Shown piece after piece: positions 9,942 to 17,787 of a stretch of DNA of 64,000 nucleotides. The notes beneath the pieces were generated by a model that searched no databases, was not told the DNA's origin, and was given only the letters and a program-made list of their open reading frames with translations. Location of the stretch: positions 1-64,000 of the forward strand of contig CAVWLJ010000013.1 in assembly GCA_963755755.1 (NCBI GenBank). Reading direction: 5' to 3'. The translations under genes were made by a program, and so were the position numbers. The DNA comes from DATKNA01 sp963755755. GTDB taxonomy: Bacteria > Actinomycetota > Actinomycetes > Actinomycetales > Kineosporiaceae. Every line of letters starts with the position of its first letter. Position 1 is the stretch's first letter.

Positions 9942-10088
9942 TCAGTGTCGGTTGCTGACGCTGCGGAAGGCGAACGTCAGGAGCAGGAGCAGGCCGAAGA
10001 CGGCCAGGGCGATGATCGCGAAGGCGGCGGGCGGGATCGGCAGGGTGGACGCCTTCTCGGCGCCCTCGGTGACGAGCGATGCAGCCAT
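9942..10088 (-). CDS. 48-residue single-pass membrane peptide
   Basis: MAASLVTEGAEKASTLP is followed by one strong transmembrane helix (AIIALAVFGLLLLLTFAF) and a short polar tail RSVSNRH. A longer frame reaches 10220, but ATG 10088, preceded by GAGGAG about 10 bases upstream, is the likely start. It sits 18 bp before nadD on the same strand. Similar tiny hydrophobic proteins sit before nadD in other actinobacteria; the function is unknown. Confidence 0.75.
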   Translation of the reverse strand: MAASLVTEGAEKASTLPIPPAAFAIIALAVFGLLLLLTFAFRSVSNRH

Positions 10089-10277
10089 CTCTCCAGCTCT
10101 CCTCGGTGCACAGGGCGGGACGACGACACAGCCCCTGGGTGCTCCGCGGGTACGCTGGGGCACCGCGGAACAACAACGCCGCCCAGTGTGGCACGTGCTC
10201 CACGGCAGGGGCGACGGCACACGATCCCCCGAGCGGGGGACGTCACCGACGGGCGCAGGGACTCGGAGGCACGACGC

Positions 10278-11304
10278 GTGGTCGGACCAGCACCGGTACT
10301 CACCGTCATCGTCCCCATGTTCGACGAGGAGGCGGTCCTCCCGCTCTTCGCCGAGCGGCTGCGCCCCGTGCTCGACGGACTCTTCGAGCGTCGGGTCCGA
10401 GACCTACGAGGTGCTGGTCGTCGACGACGGCAGCCGCGACGCCACCCCCGTGCTCCTGCTGCGTGAGCAGCGCTCGTGGCCGCAGCTGCGCGTCGTCCGG
10501 CTCCGGGCGAACGCCGGCCACCAGGCCGCCCTCTCCGCCGGGCTGGCCCGGGCCCGCGGTCAGTGGATCGCGACCCTGGACGCCGACCTGCAGGACCCGC
10601 CCGAGCTTCTCCCCCGGATGCTGAACACCGCTCGCGCGGAGAACGTCGACGTCGTCTACGCCGTCCGGACCGACCGCAGCAGCGACAGCGCCTTCAAGCG
10701 CTGGACGGCGCACGCGTACTACCGCCTCATGCAGCGGCTGGTCGGCGGTCACCTCACCGCGGACGCCGGTGACTACCGGCTCATGAGCCGCGCGACCGTG
10801 GACGCCGTGAACACCCTGCCCGACCACCACCGCGTGCTGCGCCTGGTGGTGCCCGCGCTGGGGTTCCCCTCGGCGACCGTGCCGTACGCCCGCGCGCCGC
10901 GGGCCGCTGGGCGGACGAAGTACCCGTTGTCGCGCATGCTGCGCCTGACGGTCGACAGCCTCACCGGCTTCTCCGTGGCGCCGCTGCGGCTCGCGACCTG
11001 GTTCGGCCTCGGCGGCGCGCTCGTGACGGCGGTGCTGCTCGCCTTCGCGCTCAGCGCGGACATCAGCGGCCGGACCGTGCCGGGGTGGACGTCGACGTTC
11101 GTCGCCGTCGCCGCGGTGGGCGCGGTCCAGCTGCTGTGCCTGGGGCTGCTCGGGGAGTACGTCGGGCGGCTCTACACCCAGATGCAGGGCCGCCCCTCCT
11201 ACTTCGTCGCGCGCGACTCGCTCGAGGAGCAGCTGCCGAACGAGGCCGTGGTCACCGCACTGGACGACGACCTGGACGAGAGGATCAGGGCCGCCGGGCG
11301 GTGA
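10278..11304 (+). CDS. GT2 family glycosyltransferase, dolichyl-phosphate mannose synthase/GtrB type (one frameshift)
   Basis: A membrane-attached GT2 enzyme expected to move a sugar from a nucleotide donor to polyprenyl phosphate. VIVPMFDEE opens the fold; the donor motifs VVDDGSRD and DADLQDPPE and the acceptor-region DAGDYRLMSR are visible. Two C-terminal transmembrane helices (about 980-1170 bases in) and a tail ending LYTQMQGRPSYFVARDS are typical of GtrB-like proteins. The GTG at 10278 has GGAGG 8 bases upstream. A one-base break lies at 10380-10402, between VLDGLFE and YEVLVVDD. The 3' end overlaps the convergent methyltransferase by 20 bp. Confidence 0.85.
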
Positions 11305-11977
11305 CCAGGAGCGACACGCCGGGCAGCCGGCCGACCGGCAGCCATCGCTCGGCGCCGACGACCGCGCCCAGGGCGGCGTTCAGCCAGCGGGGCGGGTCGT
11401 CGAGGTCACTGCCGCTGCTCGAGCGGCGCCGCAGCGCGACCGCCGGCCGGAGCAGGACCATCCACGACCGCACGTCGTCGAGCACGAACCCGGCGCCGGT
11501 GAGCAGGGTGACCAGGTCCTCCCGGGAGTAGCGGCGCACGTGGGCCACCGCCTCGTCGTGCGCGGACCACAGGCGCATGTCGCACGGGACCGCGACGAGG
11601 AACCGCCCGCCGGGGCGGAGCAGCTCGAAGATCTGCTTGGCGGCGGTCCCGTCGTCCGGGATGTGCTCGAGGACGTCGTAGGCGACGACGAGGTCGAGGC
11701 TCTCCGGCGCGAACGGCAGCCGGGTCGCGTCCCCGCGGACCACGGGAATGCCGCGCTCGGCGGCGACGCGGGCGCCCTCGGCGCCGTACTCCAGGGCCGC
11801 CGCGGTCCACCCGGCGCGCTGCAGCACCCGGGTGTTCCCACCGCCGGCCGCACCGACGTCCAGCGCACGCCCGGGCGCGACACCACGGATCGCGCGCGCC
11901 ACGAGGTGGCGCCGCTCGCGGTACCACCAGTGCCGGTCCTCCAGCTCGGTGAGCTTGCGGACCTCGGTCCCTTCCAT
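11285..11977 (-). CDS. Class I SAM-dependent methyltransferase
   Basis: A 230-residue protein with the SAM-binding fold: motif I LDVGAAGGGNT near residue 42, the acidic turn ALEYGAE, motif II LDLVVAYDVLEHIPDD, and motif III LLRPGGRFLVAVP. The N-terminal EDRHWWYRERR is characteristic of methyltransferases in glycan or lipid clusters. The substrate is unknown; the convergent polyprenyl-sugar transferase suggests a glycolipid context. The frame is intact. Confidence 0.85.
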   Translation of the reverse strand: MEGTEVRKLTELEDRHWWYRERRHLVARAIRGVAPGRALDVGAAGGGNTRVLQRAGWTAAALEYGAEGARVAAERGIPVVRGDATRLPFAPESLDLVVAYDVLEHIPDDGTAAKQIFELLRPGGRFLVAVPCDMRLWSAHDEAVAHVRRYSREDLVTLLTGAGFVLDDVRSWMVLLRPAVALRRRSSSGSDLDDPPRWLNAALGAVVGAERWLPVGRLPGVSLLVTARRP

Positions 11978-12002
11978 TCCGCTCCCCTGCCGCTCCGGCT
12001 CG

Positions 12003-13265
12003 TCAGGCCCGGACGTGGCCGTCGCCGACCACGATCCACTTGGTCGACGTCAACTCGGTCAGCCCCATCGGGCCGCGGGCGTGCAGCTTCTGCGTCGAGA
12101 TGCCGATCTCCGCGCCCAGGCCGAACTCGGCGCCGTCCGTGAACGCCGTCGAGGCGTTGACGGCGACGACGGCCGAGTCGACGCGCGCGACGAACTCGTC
12201 GGCCGCCCGCAGGTCGTTCGTGCAGATCGCCTCGGTGTGCCCGCTGGACCAGCGCCGGATGTGCTCGACCGCCGCGTCCAGCGAACCGACGACGGCGACG
12301 GCGAGGTCCGCCGAGAGGTACTCCTGGGCCCAGTCCTCGTCCGTCGCCGGTTCGGCGGGGACGCCGGCCTGCGCGGCGTACGCCGCCACCTGCTCGTCGA
12401 CGTGCAGGGTGACGCCGGCGGCGCGCAGCGCGGGCAGGGCCCGGGGCAGGAAGGCCGGCGCGGCCTCGGCGTGCACGAGGAGGGTCTCCGCCGCGTTGCA
12501 GACACTGACCCGGCGCATCTTGGCGTTCAGCGTGATCGCCATGGCCTGCTCGACGTCCGCGCTCGCGTCGACGTAGACGTGGCAGTTGCCGGTGCCGGTC
12601 TCGATGACCGGAACCGTGGACGTCTCGACGACCGTGCGGATGAGTCCCGCGCCGCCGCGCGGCACGAGCAGGTCCACGAGCCCGCGCGCCCGCATGAGCT
12701 CGACCCCACCCTCCCGGCCCCAGGCGTCGATCGACGAGACGGCGTCGGCGGGCAGGCCGGCGGCCTCGAGCGCGCCGCGGACGACCTCGACGATGAGCTC
12801 GTTCGAGGAGCGCGCCGCCGAGCCGCCGCGCAGGATCGCGGCGTTGCCGCTGCGGACGGCGAGCACCGCGGCGTCGACGGTGACGTTGGGCCGGGCCTCG
12901 TAGATCATGCCGACGACCCCCATCGGCACCCGGACCTGGCGCAACCGGAGCCCGTTGGGCAGCGTCGACCCGCGCACGACCTCCCCGACCGGGTCGGGCA
13001 GGGCGGCGACGTGCCGGACGGCGTCCGCGATCGCGGCGATCCGCGCCGGGTCGAGCCGTAGCCGGTCGAGCAGGCTCTCGGCGAGCCCCTCGGCGCGGCC
13101 TCGGTGGAGGTCCTCGGCGTTGGCGGCGACGATGCGGTCGGTCGCGGCGACGAGGGCGTCGGCGACCGCGAGCAGGGCCGCGGTCTTCGTGGCCCCGGAG
13201 GCGGTGGCCAGCTCGCGCGCCGCCTCCCGCGCCCGCAGGCAGACGGCGCGGACCGCGTCGCCCAC
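12003..13265 (-). CDS. proA: Gamma-glutamyl phosphate reductase ProA
   Basis: A 420-residue enzyme of proline synthesis that reduces gamma-glutamyl phosphate with NADPH. Seen are MGVVGMIYEARPNVTVDAA, LRGGSAARSSN, the catalytic Cys in RRVSVCNAAETLLVH, and TSTKWIV at the end. The start at GTG 13265 is the first good one in frame. An upstream ATG at 13314 (MSITDAV) lies in another frame and might be the true start if a base is missing near 13295. proB lies upstream with one small gene between. Confidence 0.95.
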   Translation of the reverse strand: MGDAVRAVCLRAREAARELATASGATKTAALLAVADALVAATDRIVAANAEDLHRGRAEGLAESLLDRLRLDPARIAAIADAVRHVAALPDPVGEVVRGSTLPNGLRLRQVRVPMGVVGMIYEARPNVTVDAAVLAVRSGNAAILRGGSAARSSNELIVEVVRGALEAAGLPADAVSSIDAWGREGGVELMRARGLVDLLVPRGGAGLIRTVVETSTVPVIETGTGNCHVYVDASADVEQAMAITLNAKMRRVSVCNAAETLLVHAEAAPAFLPRALPALRAAGVTLHVDEQVAAYAAQAGVPAEPATDEDWAQEYLSADLAVAVVGSLDAAVEHIRRWSSGHTEAICTNDLRAADEFVARVDSAVVAVNASTAFTDGAEFGLGAEIGISTQKLHARGPMGLTELTSTKWIVVGDGHVRA

Positions 13266-13398
13266 GCCGCCCCCGGAGGGCGCGTCGGTGACGTACGGCG
13301 TCCGTGATGCTCATGACGGCAGCCTAGCCGGGGTGCGTGGGGACGCCGGACGGACGCGTCCGGCCGACCTCCCGGACCACGCGAACGGAGTGCGGGAC

Positions 13399-13857
13399 CT
13401 AGTGGTCCGCGCCGTCGAGCGCGCGGATCTCGCCCAGCGTCGCGACCGGCTGGGCGACCGCCTGGGTCTCCCAGCGGCGACGGGCGGTGTCGCGGTCGAC
13501 GACCTCGAGGCCGACGACCCGCCAGGGCGGCAGCGCGGCGGAGCGCTCGTGCTCGGGCCAGAGGCGCAGCGCCTGCGCCACGGCACCCTCGACGTCCACC
13601 GACTCGTCCCAGTAGCGGATCTCGGCCCGCGTGCCCGCGTACCCGGCGGAGACCAGGAACGGCTGCTCGACGCTGAGCCGCTCGAGCGCGGCCCGGACCT
13701 CCTGCGGAGGCATCCGTTCGCCGCTCACCGTCAGGGTCACGTACCAGAGGGCGGGCTCCGGGCGCCGCTGCCGGCTCCGCCTCGCCGCGTCCCCGAGGCT
13801 GATCCCCCGCAGCGGGGTCAGCGTGGCGAGGCGCTCGTCGTCACGTCCGGTGGGCAC
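13399..13857 (-). CDS. Conserved small protein between proB and proA, unknown function
   Basis: About 152 residues from GTG 13857 (VPTGRDDERLATLTPLRG). The protein looks soluble, alpha/beta, with WYVTLTVSGERMPP, a repeated short beta element (AEIRYWDES) and a Trp/Arg-rich tail (PPWRVVGLEVVDRDTARRRWE). The frame is open as far as 13986, but residues before 13857 look non-coding. Codon use matches its neighbours. It is probably in the pro operon, as comparable small genes occur at this place in related actinomycetes; no function is assigned. Confidence 0.6.
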   Translation of the reverse strand: MPTGRDDERLATLTPLRGISLGDAARRSRQRRPEPALWYVTLTVSGERMPPQEVRAALERLSVEQPFLVSAGYAGTRAEIRYWDESVDVEGAVAQALRLWPEHERSAALPPWRVVGLEVVDRDTARRRWETQAVAQPVATLGEIRALDGADH

Positions 13858-13969
13858 GCCACCAGTGCAGCAGATACGCGGGCTCGCGTCATGCCTTTGA
13901 CCGAGATCAGCACGTCGGCGTGGCGCGCCGGCTCCGCAAGTCGTATACGACCGGGCACAAGGGCCGAAC

Positions 13970-15151
13970 TCACTGTAACCGCCCATCCGGAAGCGGCGGG
14001 TTCGTCAGAGCCTTCGGCGTGTCGTCGATCGGCGTGTCGAGGACGACGAGATCGTCGCGGTGGACCACCTCGCGCTCGTACTCGGCGCCGTACTCGCGCG
14101 CGAGATCCCGGGTCGAGCGCCCGAGCAGGGGCGGCAGCTCGGCGGCGTCGAAGTTGACCAGCCCGCGTGCCACCACCCGGCCGCTCGCGTCGACCAGCTC
14201 GACCGGGTCGCCGGCCACGAACGCGCCCTCGACGTCCGTGATCCCGGCCGGCAGCAGCGAGGTGTGCCGCCGGACGACGGCGGCCACCGCGCCGTCGTCC
14301 AGCACGAGCCGGCCCTCGGTGCGGGCCGCGTGCGCGAGCCAGAGCAGCCGGCTCGCGCGGCGCGCGCCCTGCGCCTCGAACCAGGTGCCGACGTCCTCCC
14401 CCGCGAGCCCCGGCCGCACCAGGGCCGCCGAGGTGAGCAGGGTCGGGACGCCCGCCGAGGTGGCGATCCCGGCGGCCTCGACCTTCGTGACCATGCCGCC
14501 CGAGCCGACACCGGCGGTGCCGACCGAGCCGATGCGGACGCCGTCGAGGTCCTCCGGCCCGCGGACCAGCGGGATGCGCCGGACGCCGGGCCGCGCCGGC
14601 GGGCCGTCGTAGAGGGCGTCGACGTCCGAGAGGAGCACGAGTGCCTCGGCGGCGACGAGGTGGGCGACGAGCGCCGCCAGCCGGTCGTTGTCGCCGAAGC
14701 GGATCTCCTGCGTCGCCACCGTGTCGTTCTCGTTGACGACGGGCAGGACGCCGAGCCCGAGGAGGCGCTCCAGCGACCGGTGGGCGTTGACGTAGTGGCG
14801 GCGGCGCACGACGTCGTCCGCGGTGAGGAGCACCTGCGCGACGGTGAGGCCGGACCGGGCGAACGCCCGGGTGTAGGCGGCGACGAGCAATCCCTGGCCG
14901 ACGCTCGCGGCCGCCTGCTGCGTCGCGAGGTCCTTCGGACGCCGGGCCAGCCCGAGCGGCGCGAGCCCCGCGGCGATGGCGCCGGACGAGACGAGCACGA
15001 CCTCGCAGCCCGCCAGCCGGCGTTCGGCCACGGCGTCGACGAGCGCGCCCAGCCGGTCGGCGTCCAGGCCGCCCTCGCGGGTGGTGAGCGAGGACGAGCC
15101 GACCTTGACGACGATCCGGCGTGCCGTCGTGAGCAGCTCGCGGCCGGTCAC
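13970..15151 (-). CDS. proB: Glutamate 5-kinase ProB
   Basis: A 393-residue kinase making gamma-glutamyl phosphate, the first step to proline and the usual point of feedback inhibition. The amino-acid-kinase domain covers about residues 1-255 (VVKVGSSSLTT, VLVSSGAIAAG, VVNENDTVAT, RFGDNDRLAA, GSGGMVTKVEAA). A C-terminal PUA domain covers about 280-370. The ATG overlaps the obg stop by 4 bases (ATGA), giving obg-proB coupling, the standard actinobacterial order. The frame is intact. Confidence 0.96.
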   Translation of the reverse strand: MTGRELLTTARRIVVKVGSSSLTTREGGLDADRLGALVDAVAERRLAGCEVVLVSSGAIAAGLAPLGLARRPKDLATQQAAASVGQGLLVAAYTRAFARSGLTVAQVLLTADDVVRRRHYVNAHRSLERLLGLGVLPVVNENDTVATQEIRFGDNDRLAALVAHLVAAEALVLLSDVDALYDGPPARPGVRRIPLVRGPEDLDGVRIGSVGTAGVGSGGMVTKVEAAGIATSAGVPTLLTSAALVRPGLAGEDVGTWFEAQGARRASRLLWLAHAARTEGRLVLDDGAVAAVVRRHTSLLPAGITDVEGAFVAGDPVELVDASGRVVARGLVNFDAAELPPLLGRSTRDLAREYGAEYEREVVHRDDLVVLDTPIDDTPKALTNPPLPDGRLQ

Positions 15152-16711
15152 CCCTCGTCGTCCTCCGTCTCCCCACCCTCCTGCTGATCGAGCGGTTCGC
15201 TCTGATCATGCACGTCCGGGTCCGTCCAGACGCCCGCGGCGCGCTCCTGGGCGAGCTCGGACCGGGCGTCCCGCTTGGCCTGCCGGCGCAGCTCGTAGAC
15301 CTCGCGACGCTCGTCGCGGCTGGCCCGGCCGCCCTCCTCCAGGCGCGGGTCCCCGCCGCGGGGCCCGGCCAGGACGCCGGGACCGGCCACGAGCGTGGGC
15401 TCCCAGTCGAAGACGACGCCGCTGTCGTCGTCGCCGATGACGACCTCCGAGCCCGCGACGGCACCGGCCTTGAAGAGCTCGTCCTCGACGCCGAGCCGCG
15501 CGAGCCGGTCGGCGAGGTAGCCGACGGCCTCGTCGTTCGAGAAGTCCGTCTGCCGCACCCACCGCTCGGGCTTCTCGCCGCGGACCCGGTACCGCACGCC
15601 GTCCGTGATCCGCTCGGGGGTCACGGTGAAGCCGCTCTCGTTGACCGCGCGGGGGCGCAGGACCACGCGCGGCGCCGGTGGCGGCACGGCCGCGCGGGCC
15701 TCGCCGACGATCCGGGCCAGGGCGAACGACAGCTCGCGCAGCCCCGCGTGGCTGACGGCGGACACCTCGAACACGGGCAGTCCGCGCGCCTCGAGGTCGG
15801 GCCGGACCATCTCGGCCAGCTCCTTGCCGTCGGGCACGTCCACCTTGTTGAGCGCGACGAGCCGCGGGCGTTCGAGCAACGGCACCATGCCGGGGTCGAC
15901 GCGGTAGGCCGCGAGCTCGGCCTCGATGACGTCGAGGTCGGTGAGCGGGTCGCGGCCGGGCTCGAGCGTGGCGCAGTCGAGCACGTGGACGAGCACGGAG
16001 CACCGCTCGACGTGCCGGAGGAACTCCAGGCCGAGGCCCTTGCCCTCGCTGGCGCCGGGGATCAGGCCGGGGACGTCGGCGATCGTGTAGCGGACGTCGC
16101 CGGCGTCGACCACGCCGAGGTTCGGCACGAGGGTGGTGAACGGATAGTCGGCGATCTTCGGCCGGGCCGCCGACATCGCCGCGATCGAGGCTGGACTTGC
16201 CGGCGCTCGGGTAGCCCACGAGGGCGACGTCCGCGACGGTCTTGAGCTCGAGGACGAGGTCGGCGACCTCGCCTGGTTCGCCGAGCAGGGCGAAGCCGGG
16301 GGCCTTGCGCCGGGGCGAGGCCAGCGCGGCGTTCCCGAGCCCGCCGCGGCCGCCTGCTGCGGCGACGAAGCGGGTGCCGTTGCCGACGAGGTCGGCGAGC
16401 ACCTGGCCACTCGCCGTCTTGACGACGGTGCCGTCGGGGACGGGGAGCACGAGGTCCTCACCGTTCGCCCCGTTGCGGTTGCTGCCCTGGCCGCCCTTGC
16501 CGCTGGTCGCCCGGCGGTGCGGGCTGTGGTGGTAGTCGAGCAGGGTCGTGGTCTGCGGGTCGACGACGAGGACGACGTCGCCGCCGTCGCCGCCGTTGCC
16601 GCCGTCCGGGCCGCCGAGCGGCTTGAACTTCTCGCGGTGCACGGAGGCGACGCCGTGGCCGCCGTTGCCTCCCGCGACGTGCAGCGTGACGCGATCGACG
16701 AACGAGGTCAT
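15148..16711 (-). CDS. obg: Obg/CgtA ribosome-assembly GTPase (one frameshift)
   Basis: An essential GTPase in 50S assembly and the stringent response. The Gly-rich Obg fold covers about residues 1-158 (VAGGNGGHGVASVHREKF). The G domain has the P-loop GYPSAGKSS, G3 DVPGLIPGASEGKGLG and G4 NKVD, and an OCT domain precedes the acidic tail. At about 16189 the sequence has AGCCTCGATCGCGGCG where the family needs SLIAAM; removing one G restores it exactly. The upstream segment starts at ATG 16711 and the rest lies in the other frame to 15148. This break in an essential gene is strong evidence for a sequence error. Confidence 0.95.
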
Positions 16712-16801
16712 GTGCTGTCACCCCCTCTCAGGGCGTCTCTCCCCACGCGGGGGTGATGATGCGATGCGGCTCGGCGCCGTCGGCGTCCGTCGCCGCAAAG
16801 A

Positions 16802-16834
16802 CGAAGGGCGGACCGGTGACCGGCCCGCCCTTCG
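16802..16834 (-). terminator. Hairpin terminator between rpmA and obg
   Basis: CGAAGGGCGG (16802-16811) pairs perfectly with CCGCCCTTCG (16825-16834) across a 13-base loop. On the minus strand the stem is followed by TCTTTGC, 35 bases beyond the rpmA stop. It should end the rplU-rpmA transcript, so obg probably has its own promoter in 16712-16800. Confidence 0.75.
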
Positions 16835-16869
16835 GCGTGTTCACGGGTGCGCTGCTGCGTCGGCCGGCC

Positions 16870-17145
16870 TCAGCTGTCGGCCGGGGCGGGCTCGTCCGCC
16901 GTCACGATGGCGACCACGCGGCGGCCGCGCTTGACGCCGAACTCGACGGCGCCGGTGGCGAGGGCGAACAGCGTGTCGTCCCTGCCGCGGCCGACGTTCT
17001 CGCCGGGGTGGAAGTGGGTGCCGCGCTGCCGGACGATGATCTCGCCCGCGTTCACCAGCTGCCCGCCGAAGCGCTTCACGCCGAGGCGCTGTGCGTTGGA
17101 GTCGCGCCCGTTCCGCGAGGAGCTGGCGCCCTTCTTGTGTGCCAT
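16870..17145 (-). CDS. rpmA: 50S ribosomal protein L27
   Basis: A 91-residue protein beginning MAHKKGASSSRNGRDSNAQ, the L27 N-terminus that reaches the peptidyl-transferase centre, followed by RLGVKRFGGQ and RQRGTHFHPG. There is no Firmicute-type cleavable N-terminal extension. It lies 53 bp after rplU. The frame is intact. Confidence 0.98.
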   Translation of the reverse strand: MAHKKGASSSRNGRDSNAQRLGVKRFGGQLVNAGEIIVRQRGTHFHPGENVGRGRDDTLFALATGAVEFGVKRGRRVVAIVTADEPAPADS

Positions 17146-17198
17146 GAGCCGTGTGCCTGCCTTCTGGTCTTGTGCTCAGCCCGCGTCCGGCGCAGGGC

Positions 17199-17507
17199 TC
17201 ACTTCTCGATGCCGGTGACCTTGATGCGGGTGAGCTGCGCCCGGTGCCCCTGGCGCTTCCTGTAGCCCGTCTTGTTCTTGAACTTGAGAATGTGGATCTT
17301 CGGGCCCTTCTCGGGCCGGACGATCTCGGCAGTCACCGTGACTCCGGTCAGGGCCCCGGTCGTGGCGGTGATCTGGTCACCGTCGACGAGCATGAGCGGG
17401 CGGAGCTGGACGCTGTCGCCCGGCTCCCCGGCGAGCTTGTCGACGACGATGACGTCCCCGACGGACACCTTCTCCTGACGGCCGCCAGCGCGGACGATCG
17501 CGTACAC
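17199..17507 (-). CDS. rplU: 50S ribosomal protein L21
   Basis: A 102-residue protein. GTG 17507 gives the family start VYAIVRAGGRQEKV; the longer frame to 17609 adds residues not found in L21. The core VGDVIVVDKL and the C-terminal RNA-binding KFKNKTGYRKRQGHRA are present. It forms a unit with rpmA, ended by the hairpin at 16802-16834. The frame is intact. Confidence 0.97.
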   Translation of the reverse strand: MYAIVRAGGRQEKVSVGDVIVVDKLAGEPGDSVQLRPLMLVDGDQITATTGALTGVTVTAEIVRPEKGPKIHILKFKNKTGYRKRQGHRAQLTRIKVTGIEK

Positions 17508-17701
17508 CTCGAACTCGCTCTCTCGTCGATCCTGATGCGCTCGCCAGGTGCTCACCGTCCGGACCTCCCCGTGAGGAGGTGTGGGAGCGGGGCGTGCGCG
17601 AGGGGGCATGTCAGCGACACACCGAGGGTCAAGCCTACCGACGGGTGGCCCTCAGGTCCAAACCGCCACCTCCCCGCCGTCTCCCCTCGCGTCTCCCCTT
17701 T

Positions 17702-17773
17702 CGCTGATCATGCACTCCGCGGCGATCATGTACTTCCGGGAAGTGCAGATCGACGCGAATTGCATGATCAGCG
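17702..17773. repeat. Long palindromic element between rplU and rne
   Basis: CGCTGATCATGCA (17702-17714) and TGCATGATCAGCG (17761-17773) form a perfect 13-bp inverted repeat. The 46-base interior holds a second dyad (ACTTCC-G-GGAAGT) and another GATCATG. The element lies 15 bp past the rne stop, so it can act as the rne terminator, but its low local GC and nested ATCATG repeats look more like a mobile REP-type palindrome or protein-binding site. Confidence 0.6.
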
Positions 17774-17787
17774 CGGAAGGTAGGGGG

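Noticed and set aside
7146..10466. 1106-codon open frame on the plus strand
   Set aside because: It runs antisense to rsfS, the membrane protein and nadD, has low-complexity Ser/Arg/Gly composition, and is explained by the high third-position GC of the opposite strand. Only its last 60 codons (from 10278) belong to a real gene.
15203..15212. Second copy of TGATCATGCA, at the 3' end of obg
   Set aside because: It encodes part of the acidic tail (DVHDQ) and has no inverted partner nearby, so it is probably chance.
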